A stretch of DNA of 64,000 nucleotides from Aestuariirhabdus haliotis (GCF_023509475.1 NZ_JAKSDZ010000008.1:47345-111344), one strand, 5' to 3'. Counted from the first letter of the stretch, positions 26,797 through 37,099 are shown. Translations and numbers: made by a program. The notes: generated by a model not told the origin, from the sequence alone.

Positions 26797-27080
26797 CTGG
26801 TTCGGCTCCCCATTCTTATTTACTGTCAGCTATTAACTTACCAGCGATGCGCTCGAATTTTAATTTGATCCCTGGCATATGGGCTTAACAGCGGGTTAAA
26901 AGGCAAAGCTTTCTTTACCTTTAAGGGCGGAATTAATTTTTTGGGGTTCAAACTTTACGTGTATGCATGAGGGAGATTCCATTCTTGATTCAACCGGTCC
27001 GTGGTTGATGTTAGTGTCATAGCGACTTGGCTATTACTGAATAATTATGTTTATTAAATCATGGAGAGAGAGGTGATAAA

Positions 27081-27102
27081 AGCAGTGTTTTTACACACTG
27101 CT
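27081..27102 (-). terminator. Terminator of the liu operon, overlapping the liuE stop
   Basis: AGCAGTGT (27081-27088) and ACACTGCT (27095-27102) form an eight-pair stem with a six-base loop. Read on the minus strand it is followed by TTTTATC. The liuE stop codon (27091-27093) lies in the loop. Confidence 0.75.
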
Positions 27103-27999
27103 CCCCGCCATCGCATTACCCACCCGCGACCCATTACTACGTCCCAAAGCCTGGGTAATAAACTGACCGGTTTCGACCAGCTTGGTCAGGTCGATACCAT
27201 GCTCGATGCCCAGTCCATTTAACAGATAGACCACATCTTCGGTGGCGACATTACCCGAGGCGCCTTTGGCGTAGGGGCAGCCCCCCAGGCCGGCAACGGA
27301 ACTGTCGATCACTCGTATGCCGCGTAGAAGGGATGCATAAATATTGGCAATGGCCTGACCGTAAGTGTCGTGCAGGTGCACAGCCAATTGATCGATGGGG
27401 ACCTCTTTGGCGACCGCGTCGAGCATGACATTAACGCTGGCCGGTGTACCGACACCAATGGTGTCGCCCAGGGATATTTCGTAGCAGCCCAGCTCCAGCA
27501 ACTGCCGGGAGACTCGGGCAACGAGGCTGGGATCCACCTCGCCCTCGTAAGGGCAACCCACCACGCAGGAGACGTAACCCCGCACCGGTACGCCGGCCTT
27601 GCGAGCCACGTCCATCACCGGGGTAAAGCGTTGCAGGCTTTCATCGATCGAGCAGTTGATGTTTTTCTGACTGAAGGCTTCGGAGGCGGCGGCAAAAATG
27701 GCCAGCTCGGAAGCGCCCACTTCGAGTGCCCGTTCGGCGCCTTTCAGGTTGGGGGTAAGTGCGGCGTAGCTGACCTCATCCTGACGTTTCATTGCACGAA
27801 ACACTTCGTCGCTGCCCGCCATCTGGGGCACCCACTTGGGGTTTACAAAACTGCCGGCTTCGATGGTACGCAAACCGGCCCTGGCCAACCGCTCTATCAG
27901 TTGTACTTTTACCTCGGTACTGATCGGCTGCTGCTCGTTTTGCAAGCCATCACGGGGGCCGACTTCGACGATGCGCACGCGCGTGGGTAATCTGTCCAT
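27091..27999 (-). CDS. liuE: Hydroxymethylglutaryl-CoA lyase
   Basis: 302 residues, standard HMG-CoA lyase length. The TIM barrel opens with VRIVEVGPRDGLQNE, whose Arg and Asp are catalytic. The active-site loop GLGGCPYAKGASGNVATED near 235-253 holds the signature cysteine. It splits 3-hydroxy-3-methylglutaryl-CoA to acetoacetate and acetyl-CoA, the last step of leucine breakdown. Last gene of the liu operon, 25 bases after liuD. Confidence 0.95.
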   Translation of the reverse strand: MDRLPTRVRIVEVGPRDGLQNEQQPISTEVKVQLIERLARAGLRTIEAGSFVNPKWVPQMAGSDEVFRAMKRQDEVSYAALTPNLKGAERALEVGASELAIFAAASEAFSQKNINCSIDESLQRFTPVMDVARKAGVPVRGYVSCVVGCPYEGEVDPSLVARVSRQLLELGCYEISLGDTIGVGTPASVNVMLDAVAKEVPIDQLAVHLHDTYGQAIANIYASLLRGIRVIDSSVAGLGGCPYAKGASGNVATEDVVYLLNGLGIEHGIDLTKLVETGQFITQALGRSNGSRVGNAMAGSSV

Positions 28000-28024
28000 T
28001 GCGTTTTCCTCTCGTGATATGGCC

Positions 28025-30043
28025 TTATGCCGGATTGGTTTCGAACTCTACCAGTTCGCTACCGCCATCGACCAGATCACCACTGTTATAGAAGAAAGAA
28101 ACCACCCGGCCATCGGCGGGGGCACGAATACTGTGCTCCATCTTCATCGCCTCCATCACCAGCAGGGCATCGCCCTTGGCAACCTCGCTGCCGGGTTCGA
28201 CCAGCAGCGTCACGATGGTGCCATTCATGGGAGCGCTCAGGCCACCGGCATTCTGGTCGCTGTCCTGGTCACCCAGATCCGGTTTCTGCAATCGAAAACT
28301 GATCGCGTTGTTCGCGGTGTAAAGGCTGATTATGCCGTCGTGTTCGCTGACTGTGGCGTTCAGCTGGTAACCGTCGAGGTTGGCCCGCAGCTGGTTACCC
28401 TCCAGCACGCCTCGGGCATCACTGCAATAGGTCGCATCAGAGCCGGTGATACGGTAGCCGCAACCCGCGCCGCTGCGACGTTGCTCTACGGTTAAGGGGT
28501 ACGCCTGCTCGTGCAGCAACAACGTAAAATCCTGTTGGCTGGGCGCATTGAGTCGCCAGCCGTCGGTGTTGTGCCAGGGCGATGAGGGGTCGCGCGAATG
28601 CCCGGCCGATTGCTCGGCGCTTTGTTGCTGGCGTAACACCAGATAGAGTGCTGCCAGTGGCAGATCCTGACCAAGGCGCTCCTCGCCGTCGAGGAAAATC
28701 GCTGCATGGTGTTTGTCGATAAAGCCGGTATCGAGATCGGCATCGCGGAACGGCTGGCAATTGGCCAGGTTGTAGAGAAATTCCAGGTTGGTGGTCATGC
28801 CACTGATGCGGTATTCACCCAGTGCACGGGTTAGTCGTGACAGTGCGCGATCACGATCTTCATCCCACACAATCAATTTGGCGATCATGGGATCATAGAA
28901 AACACTCACTTCATCGCCTTGGCGCACGCCCGAATCCACCCGCACATGCTGACTGTTAACCGGTGGCTGCAAAAAGCTCAAGGTGCCGGTGACGGGCAGA
29001 AAATCGTTGTCGGGATCTTCGGCGTAGACGCGGGCCTCAAAAGCATGGCCATGAATACGCAGCTCCTGTTGTTGCAGAGGCAGGGGTTCGCCACTGGCCA
29101 CCCGCAGCTGCCATTCCACCAGATCCTGACCGGTGATCATTTCGGTGACCGGATGCTCAACCTGCAGGCGTGTATTCATCTCCATAAAATAAAAGGAACC
29201 ATCACTATCGAGCAGGAACTCGACGGTGCCAGCGCCTTCATAATCGATCGCCTGGGCGGCCCGAATCGCCGCTTCACCCATCTGCTGACGCAGGGCCTCA
29301 TGCATGCCGGGGGCCGGGGCTTCCTCAATCACTTTCTGGTGCCGGCGCTGGACCGAGCAATCCCGTTCAAACAGATAGACCGCGTTACCCTGTTGGTCGC
29401 AAAACACCTGAATTTCCACATGGCGTGGCTGCGTCAGGTATTTTTCAACCAGCATGCGATCGTCGCCAAAGGCATTCAGGGATTCACGCTTGGCGGCGGC
29501 CAGGGCCTCGTCAAATTCGTCGGCGCTCCAGACCTGGCGCATGCCCTTACCACCACCGCCTGCGGTGGCTTTGAGCAGTACTGGATAACCCATCTCGTCG
29601 CTGGCCTGTTTCAGCAAAGCGGGGCTCTGGTCGTCGCCGTGGTAACCAGGCACCAGCGGCACACCGGCTTTTTCCATAATCTGTTTGGCGGCCGACTTCG
29701 AACCCATGGCTTCAATAGCGCCCACGGGCGGGCCAATAAACACCAGCTTTTCTTGCTTACAGCGGTTACAGAAGTCGGCGTTTTCCGACAAAAAACCATA
29801 ACCCGGATGTATCGCCTGAGCGCCGGTGCGCAGCGCGGCCTCAATCACCTTGTCACCCAGCAGGTAGGATTCGCGAGACGGCGCAGCCCCTATATGGACG
29901 GCTTCGTCGGCCATGGTGACGTGCAGGGCATCGCGATCGGCATCGCTGTAAACCGCCACCGTGGAGATGCCCAGGCGTTGGGCGGTGCGAATAACCCGGC
30001 AGGCAATTTCGCCCCGATTGGCAATCAGTATCTTGTTGAACAT
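28025..30043 (-). CDS. liuD: Methylcrotonyl-CoA carboxylase, biotin-carrying (alpha) subunit
   Basis: 672 residues. The biotin carboxylase part opens with FNKILIANRGEIACRVIRTA and has the ATP-grasp loop KATAGGGGKGMRQV near 160. The C-terminal biotinyl domain has EAMKMEH near 630, with the lysine that receives biotin. With LiuB it carboxylates 3-methylcrotonyl-CoA to 3-methylglutaconyl-CoA. The domain order and operon position separate it from acetyl- and propionyl-CoA carboxylases. Six bases separate it from liuC. Confidence 0.93.
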   Translation of the reverse strand: MFNKILIANRGEIACRVIRTAQRLGISTVAVYSDADRDALHVTMADEAVHIGAAPSRESYLLGDKVIEAALRTGAQAIHPGYGFLSENADFCNRCKQEKLVFIGPPVGAIEAMGSKSAAKQIMEKAGVPLVPGYHGDDQSPALLKQASDEMGYPVLLKATAGGGGKGMRQVWSADEFDEALAAAKRESLNAFGDDRMLVEKYLTQPRHVEIQVFCDQQGNAVYLFERDCSVQRRHQKVIEEAPAPGMHEALRQQMGEAAIRAAQAIDYEGAGTVEFLLDSDGSFYFMEMNTRLQVEHPVTEMITGQDLVEWQLRVASGEPLPLQQQELRIHGHAFEARVYAEDPDNDFLPVTGTLSFLQPPVNSQHVRVDSGVRQGDEVSVFYDPMIAKLIVWDEDRDRALSRLTRALGEYRISGMTTNLEFLYNLANCQPFRDADLDTGFIDKHHAAIFLDGEERLGQDLPLAALYLVLRQQQSAEQSAGHSRDPSSPWHNTDGWRLNAPSQQDFTLLLHEQAYPLTVEQRRSGAGCGYRITGSDATYCSDARGVLEGNQLRANLDGYQLNATVSEHDGIISLYTANNAISFRLQKPDLGDQDSDQNAGGLSAPMNGTIVTLLVEPGSEVAKGDALLVMEAMKMEHSIRAPADGRVVSFFYNSGDLVDGGSELVEFETNPA

Positions 30044-30049
30044 GCTGAC

Positions 30050-30841
30050 TTACTCCTTGATCCAGGGGGCCGGTTGTTTGTCGAGAAAAGCGCCCAGACC
30101 CTGTTGCCCTTCATCGGATACGCGAATGGTGGCGATGCGTTCGCTGGTACTGGCGATCAGGTCGTCATTGATGTTGCGGCCCGCCACATCAAACAGCAAT
30201 TGCTTGGCGGCGGCGACCGCCTGTGGGCCGTTTTGCAGCAGCTGCTGGATGATCTCCTCCAGCTGGCTATCAAGCTCCTCTTCATCGACCACTTCGCTGA
30301 CCAGTCCCAGGTTGAGGGCGCGCTCGGCACTGAAACGCTCGGCGCTGATAAAATAACGCCGCGCGGCGCGTTGTCCGATGGCATTGATCACATAGGGCGA
30401 GATAGTTGCCGGCACCAGACCGATGCGTACCTCGCTGAGGCAGAAGCTGGCACGGCTGGCGGAGATGGCTATATCACAACAACTGACCAGGCCTACAGCG
30501 CCACCAAAGGCAGCACCCTGAACGCGAGCAATGGTCGGTTTCGGCATGCTGTTAAGCAGCTTCAACATATTGGCCAGGGCGTTAGCGTCACGCAGATTTT
30601 CCTCAAACGAATAGCCCGCCATGCGCTTCATCCAGTTAAGGTCTGCACCGGCGGAAAAACTGCGCCCGGTGGAGGCCAGTACCAGGGCTCGAACGCTATT
30701 GTCTGCTGATAAAGAGGTAAAACAATCGCTTAGCGAAGCGATCATTGTGTCGTCAAAAGCGTTGTGTTTATCCGGGTTGTTCAGGGTGACGGTAGCAATT
30801 CCCCGGCTATCAATTTCACAGATTACAGTTTCGTTAGACAT
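30050..30841 (-). CDS. liuC: Methylglutaconyl-CoA hydratase (enoyl-CoA hydratase family)
   Basis: 263 residues, crotonase fold. Seen are the CoA-binding oxyanion loop FSAGADLNWMKRM near 62 and VQGAAFGGAVGLVSCCDIAIS near 105. The family alone cannot give the substrate, but the position between the two methylcrotonyl-CoA carboxylase subunits identifies it as the hydratase forming HMG-CoA from methylglutaconyl-CoA. Co-transcribed with its neighbours. Confidence 0.9.
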   Translation of the reverse strand: MSNETVICEIDSRGIATVTLNNPDKHNAFDDTMIASLSDCFTSLSADNSVRALVLASTGRSFSAGADLNWMKRMAGYSFEENLRDANALANMLKLLNSMPKPTIARVQGAAFGGAVGLVSCCDIAISASRASFCLSEVRIGLVPATISPYVINAIGQRAARRYFISAERFSAERALNLGLVSEVVDEEELDSQLEEIIQQLLQNGPQAVAAAKQLLFDVAGRNINDDLIASTSERIATIRVSDEGQQGLGAFLDKQPAPWIKE

Positions 30842-30880
30842 GATATTAGCTCATTATTTTATGTCGTCTTAACGACTCAA

Positions 30881-32488
30881 TTACATGCGGAAAACACCGA
30901 AGCGCGTGTCATCAATTTCCTTGTTCATAGCGGCAGAAATAGACAGGCCCAATACCATGCGGGTATCCGCCGGATCGATCACGCCGTCATCCCACAGGCG
31001 CGCCGAGGCAAAATAGGGGTGACCCTGATGCTCGTAAGTATCGATGATGGGTTGCTTGAAACGTTGTTCTTCACTGTCGCTCCAGGCCTCGCCTCGCTTC
31101 TCTTTCTGGTCCCGTTTAACCTGAGCCAGTACGCCTGCGGCCTGTTCGCCACCCATAACCGAAATACGGGCATTGGGCCACATAAACAGAAAGCGCGGGT
31201 CGTAGGCACGGCCACACATACCATAGTTTCCGGCGCCAAAAGAGCCGCCGATCAGTACGGTGAATTTGGGCACTTGAGCGCTGGCGACAGCGGTGACCAT
31301 CTTGGCACCATGCTTGGCGATACCGCCTTGCTCGTATTGCGAGCCGACCATAAAGCCGGTGATGTTCTGCAGGAACAGCAGGGGGATTTTTCGTTGCGCG
31401 CAGAGTTCGATAAAGTGCGCGCCTTTTTGCGCCGATTCGCTGAACAGAATGCCGTTGTTGGCAACAATACCTACCGGGTAGCCGAAGATGCGGGCAAAGC
31501 CGCACACCAGTGTGGTGCCGTAAAGCGCTTTGAATTCGTCGAATTCCGAGCCATCAACCAGTCGTGCAATGACTTCACGCACGTCGTAAGGCTGGCGAGC
31601 ATCCTTGGGAATAATGCCGTACAGGTCTTGTGCATCAAACAGGGGCTCAACCACCGGGGCCACATCGCATTGCTGGGGCTTGACCCGGTTAAGGCGGGAT
31701 ACCGCCTGGCGGGCCAGTTGCAGGGCGTGGTGATCGTTTTGCGCGTAATGATCGGCCACGCCGGAGGTGCGACAGTGCACGTCAGCGCCGCCGAGTTCTT
31801 CTGCGCTGACCACTTCGCCGGTAGCGGCTTTGACCAGGGGCGGTCCGCCGAGAAAAATGGTGCCCTGTTCGCGCACGATGATCGACTCGTCGGCCATGGC
31901 AGGTACATAAGCGCCACCCGCAGTACAGGAACCCATGACTACGGCGATCTGTGGAATGCCCTGCGCCGACATATTGGCCTGGTTAAAAAAGATGCGGCCA
32001 AAGTGTTCGCGATCGGGAAACACCTCATCCTGCTGTGGCAAATTGGCGCCGCCGGAATCGACCAGATAGATACAGGGCAGATTGTTTTCCCGGGCGATGG
32101 TTTGCGCACGCAGATGTTTCTTGACGGTTAACGGGTAATAGGTGCCGCCCTTGACGGTGGCATCGTTGGCAACAATGACGCACTCTTCGCCGCTGACCCG
32201 CCCGATGCCGGTAATGATGCCCGCGCCCGGGACATGATCGTCGTATACCTCATGGGCGGCGAGCTGGGAAAACTCCAGAAAGGGCGCGCCGGGGTCCAGT
32301 AACCCTTGTACGCGATCTCGAGGCAATAATTTGCCTCGAGAAAGATGACGATCTCTTGCTTTTTCTCCGCCGCCGAGTTTTACGCCGTCGAGCTGTGTCT
32401 GCAGATCGTCAACCTGCGCCTGCATGTGTTGGCTGTTTTCCGCAAACTCGGCGCTGCGGGTATTGATGCCTGAAGTGAGTATCGCCAT
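30881..32488 (-). CDS. liuB: Methylcrotonyl-CoA carboxylase, carboxyltransferase (beta) subunit
   Basis: 535 residues from the ATG at 32488, the family length. Motifs include [36 protein letters not shown] and [30 protein letters not shown], diagnostic for the MCC beta carboxyltransferase. GGGGA lies about ten bases before the ATG; the frame's extension to 32542 overlaps liuA and is not needed. Forms the holoenzyme with LiuD. Confidence 0.94.
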   Translation of the reverse strand: MAILTSGINTRSAEFAENSQHMQAQVDDLQTQLDGVKLGGGEKARDRHLSRGKLLPRDRVQGLLDPGAPFLEFSQLAAHEVYDDHVPGAGIITGIGRVSGEECVIVANDATVKGGTYYPLTVKKHLRAQTIARENNLPCIYLVDSGGANLPQQDEVFPDREHFGRIFFNQANMSAQGIPQIAVVMGSCTAGGAYVPAMADESIIVREQGTIFLGGPPLVKAATGEVVSAEELGGADVHCRTSGVADHYAQNDHHALQLARQAVSRLNRVKPQQCDVAPVVEPLFDAQDLYGIIPKDARQPYDVREVIARLVDGSEFDEFKALYGTTLVCGFARIFGYPVGIVANNGILFSESAQKGAHFIELCAQRKIPLLFLQNITGFMVGSQYEQGGIAKHGAKMVTAVASAQVPKFTVLIGGSFGAGNYGMCGRAYDPRFLFMWPNARISVMGGEQAAGVLAQVKRDQKEKRGEAWSDSEEQRFKQPIIDTYEHQGHPYFASARLWDDGVIDPADTRMVLGLSISAAMNKEIDDTRFGVFRM

Positions 32489-32510
32489 GGTAGTGGTTCC
32501 CCGACCCGAG

Positions 32511-33680
32511 TTACTTGGTTTCGTTAAACAGTTCGCGACCAATCAGCATGCGGCGGATTTCGCTGGTGCCGGCGCCAATTTCATACAGCTTGGCATCACG
32601 CAACAAGCGGCCGGTCGGGAACTCGTTGATGTAACCATTGCCGCCCAGGGTCTGGATCGCCTGCAGGGCCATCTGGGTAGCCCGCTCGGCGGTATAGAGA
32701 ATCACGGCGGCAGCATCTTTACGGGATTCCTTACCCTTGTCGCACGCCTTGGCCACGGCATAGAGGTAGGCGCGGGAGGCACTGAGTTCGGTATACATGT
32801 CCGCCACCTTACCCTGCATCAGCTGGAATTCGCCGATCGACTGGCCGAACTGCTTACGGTCGTGGATATAGGGCACGACCACATCGAGGCAGGCTTGCAT
32901 AATGCCGACCGGACCGCCGGAAAGCACGGTGCGTTCGTAGTCCAGACCGCTCATTAGCACCTTGACCCCTTCGCCTTCGTTACCGAGAATATTTTCGGCC
33001 GGTACTTTGCAATCCTGAAAGACCAGTTCGCAGGTGTTGGAGCCACGCATGCCCAGCTTGTCGAGTTTCTGGTGACGGCTAAAACCGGGGAAGTCACGCT
33101 CGACGATAAAGGCGGTCATGCCCCAGGCGCCTTTGGTCGTGTCGGTCTTGGCGTAGATCACGTAGGTGTTGGCGTCGGGGCCATTGGTGATCCACATCTT
33201 GTTGCCATTGAGGACATAATGCTCGCCCTGGCGCTCGGCTTTGAGTTTCATGCTGACCACATCACTGCCGGCATTGGGTTCCGACATGGCGAGGGCGCCA
33301 ATATGCTCGCCGGAGCAGAGCTTGGGCAGGTACTTGCGCTTTTGTTCTTCGTTACCGTTTTTGAAAATCTGATTCACGCACAGGTTGGAATGGGCACCAT
33401 AGGAGAGACCGACGGAGGCCGAAGCGCGGGAGATCTCTTCCATGGCAATAGTGTGGGCCAGATAGCCCATATTGCTGCCACCGTACTCTTCCGACACGGT
33501 GATGCCCAGCAGGCCCATGTCACCAAACTTGCGCCACATGTCCATGGGGAATTCGTTGCTGCGATCGATCTCTTCGGCACGGGGAGCCAGCTCGGCCTGG
33601 CAAAATTGATAAACCGCGTCGCGCAGCATGTCGATCTCTTCGCTTAGATCAAAATTCAGGGTGGGATAGCTGGTGTTCAT
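32511..33680 (-). CDS. liuA: Isovaleryl-CoA dehydrogenase
   Basis: 389 residues, acyl-CoA dehydrogenase fold. Visible are [15 protein letters not shown] (FAD/substrate motif near 130), [18 protein letters not shown], and the C-terminal [33 protein letters not shown] segment. Sequence and operon place it as the FAD enzyme that oxidises isovaleryl-CoA to 3-methylcrotonyl-CoA. First enzyme gene of the operon, 99 bases after liuR. Confidence 0.94.
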   Translation of the reverse strand: MNTSYPTLNFDLSEEIDMLRDAVYQFCQAELAPRAEEIDRSNEFPMDMWRKFGDMGLLGITVSEEYGGSNMGYLAHTIAMEEISRASASVGLSYGAHSNLCVNQIFKNGNEEQKRKYLPKLCSGEHIGALAMSEPNAGSDVVSMKLKAERQGEHYVLNGNKMWITNGPDANTYVIYAKTDTTKGAWGMTAFIVERDFPGFSRHQKLDKLGMRGSNTCELVFQDCKVPAENILGNEGEGVKVLMSGLDYERTVLSGGPVGIMQACLDVVVPYIHDRKQFGQSIGEFQLMQGKVADMYTELSASRAYLYAVAKACDKGKESRKDAAAVILYTAERATQMALQAIQTLGGNGYINEFPTGRLLRDAKLYEIGAGTSEIRRMLIGRELFNETK

Positions 33681-33779
33681 ATTGTCTCCTCGCGGAACCG
33701 GGCGGCTCCATTGTGTGTCTGTTTTTTTTCTTGGTTTGAAATTGCTAGGTTGCCTGATGGTCTGGATCGAATTGGTTAT

Positions 33780-34184
33780 TCAGGTGTCGGTAACACCCAT
33801 CTCCTGCAGGGCATCGATGCAGCGTTGCTCCGATTCCTGCAGGTCCAGCATCATCAATTCGATGTCGTGCAGCTGTTGTTGCAGGGTCGCCTTGCGGCTG
33901 CGTACGTGATTGATCAAGGCTTTCAGCTGTTGCTCGTTATTTTGTCCCGGGCTGTACATTTCGATGATGTCCCGGCTTTCCTCCAGGCTAAAGCCGAGAC
34001 GCTTACCCCTGAGAATCAGTTTGAGTTTGGTGCGATCGGCGGGGGAGTAGACCCGGGTCTGGCCTTTGCGCTGGGGCGTTAATAAGCCCTTGTCTTCGTA
34101 GAAGCGAATGGTGCGGGTGGTGATGTCGAACTCCTTGGCGAGTTCGGAGATGCTATATGTGCTGGGGCGTGACGGAGTATTCAT
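33780..34184 (-). CDS. liuR: MerR-family regulator of the liu operon (LiuR)
   Basis: 134 residues. The MerR helix-turn-helix and wing are at the N-terminus (YSISELAKEFDITTRTIRFYEDKGLL, then GQTRVYSPADRTKLKLILRGKRLGFSLEE). A dimerising coiled coil follows (LKALINHVRSRKATLQQQLHDIELMM). No metal-binding cysteine cluster, as expected for a regulator of acyl-CoA catabolism. LiuR controls branched-chain amino acid catabolism in many proteobacteria. A perfect palindrome upstream is its likely operator. Confidence 0.92.
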   Translation of the reverse strand: MNTPSRPSTYSISELAKEFDITTRTIRFYEDKGLLTPQRKGQTRVYSPADRTKLKLILRGKRLGFSLEESRDIIEMYSPGQNNEQQLKALINHVRSRKATLQQQLHDIELMMLDLQESEQRCIDALQEMGVTDT

Positions 34185-34225
34185 AAAAGGACTTCGCTAA
34201 TGACTGAAGTCCATTGTAGGGTTGG

Positions 34226-34241
34226 TTTACGTTAACGTAAA
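34226..34241. promoter_or_regulatory. Probable LiuR operator
   Basis: TTTACGTTAACGTAAA is a perfect 16-base palindrome 42 bases upstream of liuR. MerR-family liu regulators bind palindromes of this shape and AT/ACGT content. It is placed where it would control the whole liuRABCDE transcript. Confidence 0.85.
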
Positions 34242-34396
34242 GGTAAAAATGGCGATATAAAAGGTCGCTTTTAACGACGAACTATCAGCCAATGCGTCCA
34301 TCTATCCATTAACTGCACTATAACTCTGTGCGTTAGTACCAGCTTTGGGGTATAAACCTTGTTCGGACAGGATGTCTCGGTTGGGGTGAATAGGAA

Positions 34397-35506
34397 GTGG
34401 GCAGAAAAATTCTGAAATGGTGGCGGCGTGGAAGTCTGATTGGCGTCCGCGGCCTGGAGTTTTCGGATCGTCAACGTGTCGTGGTCATTAATCAGTTTGT
34501 GATACTGGCCCTGATGATCACCCTGTCTTACCAGATCACTTACCTGTTGACCGACTTCGAGCGTATGCGGCCGTTAATGGTCGTTCACTCCGTCACCATG
34601 CTGGTGCTACTTATGGCCTTATGGGCCAACTACCAGCGCTCGCACATTACGGCGGCATTGCTGGCGCTGGGCGCGCCGACCCTGATCCAGATACCCATCG
34701 TCACCTATTTGATCAGTGCCGATTCCGGGCTGCATATTTTTCTCCTGAGTGGTGGTGTGCTGACCTTTTTGGTCTTCTCTGATCGGCTGCGATGGCTGCG
34801 TTACGGATTACTGTTGGTCTCTACGGTGCTTTTTATGGTGCTCGACCAATATTGTAAGGCGGAGATAGCGCCGGTGCAGTTGTCGTCCGAACAGCTGGTG
34901 GTGATGCGGGTGCTGAATATCGCCGGTTTTGTCCTGATGCTCTATATCCTGTCCTATCTGTTTCATGGCCAGCTGATACAGCAGCGGAGGCGTATTCAGC
35001 GCCAGGCGAGAGCGTTGGCCTTGCTGGCCAATACCGATGACCTGACCCAGTTGCCGAACCGTCGCCGAATAATCTCCGAAGCCCAGCCCAATGGGCTGTT
35101 TAAAGGGGTGGTGGCGATCGCCGATATTGATCATTTCAAGGGCGTAAACGATCGTCATGGTCATGCGGTGGGCGATGCCATCCTGAAGGGGGTGGCGGAG
35201 ATTATGGAGGCCTCTATCCGTGATATTGACACTGTCGGCCGGTGGGGTGGGGAGGAGTTTATTTTCCTGCTCAGTCATAGTTCGCCGGAAGAAGCGCGGC
35301 TGGTGCTGGAGCGTGTCCGTGAGCAGATCGAAGCCTACGAGCTCAACTTTCAATCCAGGGATTATCGCGTGACCATTTCCATCGGCATGGCGGTGATGAA
35401 TCAGCACAGGAGCTTCGATGAGGCGCTGCGTATCGCGGATGCAGCGCTCTATCGGGGCAAGCGTCTGGGGCGTAACTGTGTAGTGGATGAAGCAGTCGCC
35501 TACTGA
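34397..35506 (+). CDS. Membrane-bound diguanylate cyclase (GGDEF)
   Basis: 369 residues. About five or six hydrophobic helices occupy residues 30-200 (VVVINQFVILALMITLSYQITYLL and so on), a MASE-like sensor of unassigned type. The GGDEF domain runs from about 210 to 365, starting LALLANTDDLTQLPNRR, with the catalytic signature as GGEEF near 286, which is competent in characterised members. No I-site RxxD is evident. It makes cyclic di-GMP. GTG start at 34397; its 3' end overlaps the convergent gene by seven bases. Confidence 0.88.
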   Translation: MGRKILKWWRRGSLIGVRGLEFSDRQRVVVINQFVILALMITLSYQITYLLTDFERMRPLMVVHSVTMLVLLMALWANYQRSHITAALLALGAPTLIQIPIVTYLISADSGLHIFLLSGGVLTFLVFSDRLRWLRYGLLLVSTVLFMVLDQYCKAEIAPVQLSSEQLVVMRVLNIAGFVLMLYILSYLFHGQLIQQRRRIQRQARALALLANTDDLTQLPNRRRIISEAQPNGLFKGVVAIADIDHFKGVNDRHGHAVGDAILKGVAEIMEASIRDIDTVGRWGGEEFIFLLSHSSPEEARLVLERVREQIEAYELNFQSRDYRVTISIGMAVMNQHRSFDEALRIADAALYRGKRLGRNCVVDEAVAY

Positions 35507-36477
35507 TCCAGCACCCGCTCGGCGGATGGTGATTCTGCCACACTGGTACGACGCCAACAGCGCGCGATAACGGCCATCACCACAATGGCGAAGGCCAGCC
35601 GGCCCCAGAGAATGGAATACAGGTCGGCACCTAGTAAGAGTATCAACAGGGTGTCTTCGATCAGGCTGTGGGCCAGACCGAGAAAGCAGATGGTCAGTAT
35701 CATATCCCGCCGGCTGATCTCTCCCGAGCGCGCCTCGGCGATCAGCAGGCCGGCGCCAAAACTGAGTCCAAGGGTTATGCCGATAATGGTCACGTGGGTG
35801 GCTTCACGCCCCACCTGCAACACGCGAAGTAGAGGCGACAGCAACCAGTGCATAAGTTTTTCGATACCCAGCCAGCGCAACAGCCGGAGCAGGGTCATGA
35901 GGGCGCTGATGATCAGAAAGATCGTGGCAAACAACCATAGTTGGTCAATCGCCCAGGCCGCTAAACTTTCGGCCTGGGCTTCGGGTTGCCACAGCATTAT
36001 TGCCGGTTGTTGCTGCCAGTTGCCCCAGCTGTATATCTGGTGAGTCAGTGCCGCCAGTGTCAGGGCGCCACCGATACGCAGCATTAGGGTGACTCGCCAA
36101 CGAACCCCCACCAGTTTGGCGACGGCGCCCTCGGTGGGTAAGGAGTGGGCTACCAGAATCAAGATGCCCAGTACGCTGACCTGAGCCACGCTGAGACTTT
36201 CTCCTCCGGCCAATTCATAGAATACCACCATCGCGGTATACAGGTTGGTCAGGATGGCGGCAGCCCACACCAGCCCTATGCTGGCGGGCAGGCCAACCAA
36301 TTCCATCAAGGGAGACAGCAGCCAGCTGAGCCATTGGGTGGCGCCGAAACTATCGAGTAGTTTAACCAGCAAAATGGCGGGTAGCATCACCTTTACCAGC
36401 ACCCAGTAGACCCGCAGGATCTCCAGAGAATGACTACGCAGTTGTTGGGGTAAAGCTTTTATATCAAGGGGTTGCAT
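35500..36477 (-). CDS. Nucleoside-recognition (gate) domain membrane protein
   Basis: 325 residues, strongly hydrophobic with about eight membrane helices. Two gate-type halves are seen: WLSWLLSPLMELVGLPASIGLVWAAAILTNLYTAMVVFYEL and, in the second half, LMHWLLSPLLRVLQVGREATHVTIIGITLGLSFGAGLL. The family is annotated through nucleoside transporters and spore maturation proteins; a direct transport substrate has not been shown for this branch. Divergent from an Lrp/AsnC regulator, possibly its controller. Confidence 0.75.
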   Translation of the reverse strand: MQPLDIKALPQQLRSHSLEILRVYWVLVKVMLPAILLVKLLDSFGATQWLSWLLSPLMELVGLPASIGLVWAAAILTNLYTAMVVFYELAGGESLSVAQVSVLGILILVAHSLPTEGAVAKLVGVRWRVTLMLRIGGALTLAALTHQIYSWGNWQQQPAIMLWQPEAQAESLAAWAIDQLWLFATIFLIISALMTLLRLLRWLGIEKLMHWLLSPLLRVLQVGREATHVTIIGITLGLSFGAGLLIAEARSGEISRRDMILTICFLGLAHSLIEDTLLILLLGADLYSILWGRLAFAIVVMAVIARCWRRTSVAESPSAERVLDQ

Positions 36478-36587
36478 GGGGCGTCCTGGCCAAGTTGGTA
36501 TCGTCAGCGATTAGTGATTGAGGCAGGCGACAGTATATCGATGGCAGATAAAATAATTCTTTGAAAGCGCGATAAAACTTGCTAATA

Positions 36588-36615
36588 ATTTCTTATTGAA
36601 TTCGATATAAGAAAT
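36588..36615. promoter_or_regulatory. Inverted repeat upstream of Lrp/AsnC gene
   Basis: ATTTCTTAT (36588-36596) and ATAAGAAAT (36607-36615) are perfect complements spaced by ten bases, just before the ATG at 36623. AT-rich dyads at this place usually serve autoregulation by Lrp-type regulators, and the divergent gene may share it. Confidence 0.6.
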
Positions 36616-36622
36616 ATTATTA

Positions 36623-37099
36623 ATGTCAGCTTCGATAGATCGTCTGGATACGGCCATTCTGAAACAGTTGCAACAGGACTGTTCGGTCACCAACCAACAG
36701 CTTGCCGAACGCGTCGGCTTGTCGCCACCGGCCTGCCTGAAACGGGTGCGCAAGCTAAAGCAAAGCGGGTTGATCAAGCAGCAAGTCGCTTTGCTGGACC
36801 AGGAGCAGCTGGGTGCCTGTCTCCATATGGTGGTGGAAGTAGAGATGGAGCGTGATCGTTATGATCTCTATCAGCAATTTGCTAAACGGGTCAACGCGGC
36901 CGAAGAGGTTAAGCAGTGCTATCAGGTGACGGGGGAAGTAGATTTTGTCTTGATCGTGGTGGTGGCGGACATGGTGGCTTATGAAGCGTTTTGCCGACAG
37001 GTTCTTTACGCGGAAGCCAATATGAAAAACTTCCGTACGCTGATCTCGATGAAGCGGGTAAAGTTCGATACATCCGCCGTGCTACCGGCCAGCGACTAG
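36623..37099 (+). CDS. Lrp/AsnC-family regulator
   Basis: 158 residues. Helix-turn-helix at residues 5-45 (DRLDTAILKQLQQDCSVTNQQLAERVGLSPPACLKRVRKL). A RAM-type effector domain follows (AEEVKQCYQVTGEVDFVLIVVV). Such regulators sense amino acids. The dyad directly upstream suggests autoregulation, and the divergent gate-domain gene is the nearest possible target. Effector unknown. Confidence 0.92.
   Translation: MSASIDRLDTAILKQLQQDCSVTNQQLAERVGLSPPACLKRVRKLKQSGLIKQQVALLDQEQLGACLHMVVEVEMERDRYDLYQQFAKRVNAAEEVKQCYQVTGEVDFVLIVVVADMVAYEAFCRQVLYAEANMKNFRTLISMKRVKFDTSAVLPASD

Noticed and set aside
28919..30709. 596-codon frame antisense to liuD and liuC
   Set aside because: It covers two unambiguous enzymes on the other strand, has no ribosome site and no domain pattern; a shadow of GC-rich codon structure.
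30764..32131. 455-codon frame antisense to liuB
   Set aside because: liuB motifs are intact on the minus strand; the antisense frame has no matching family.
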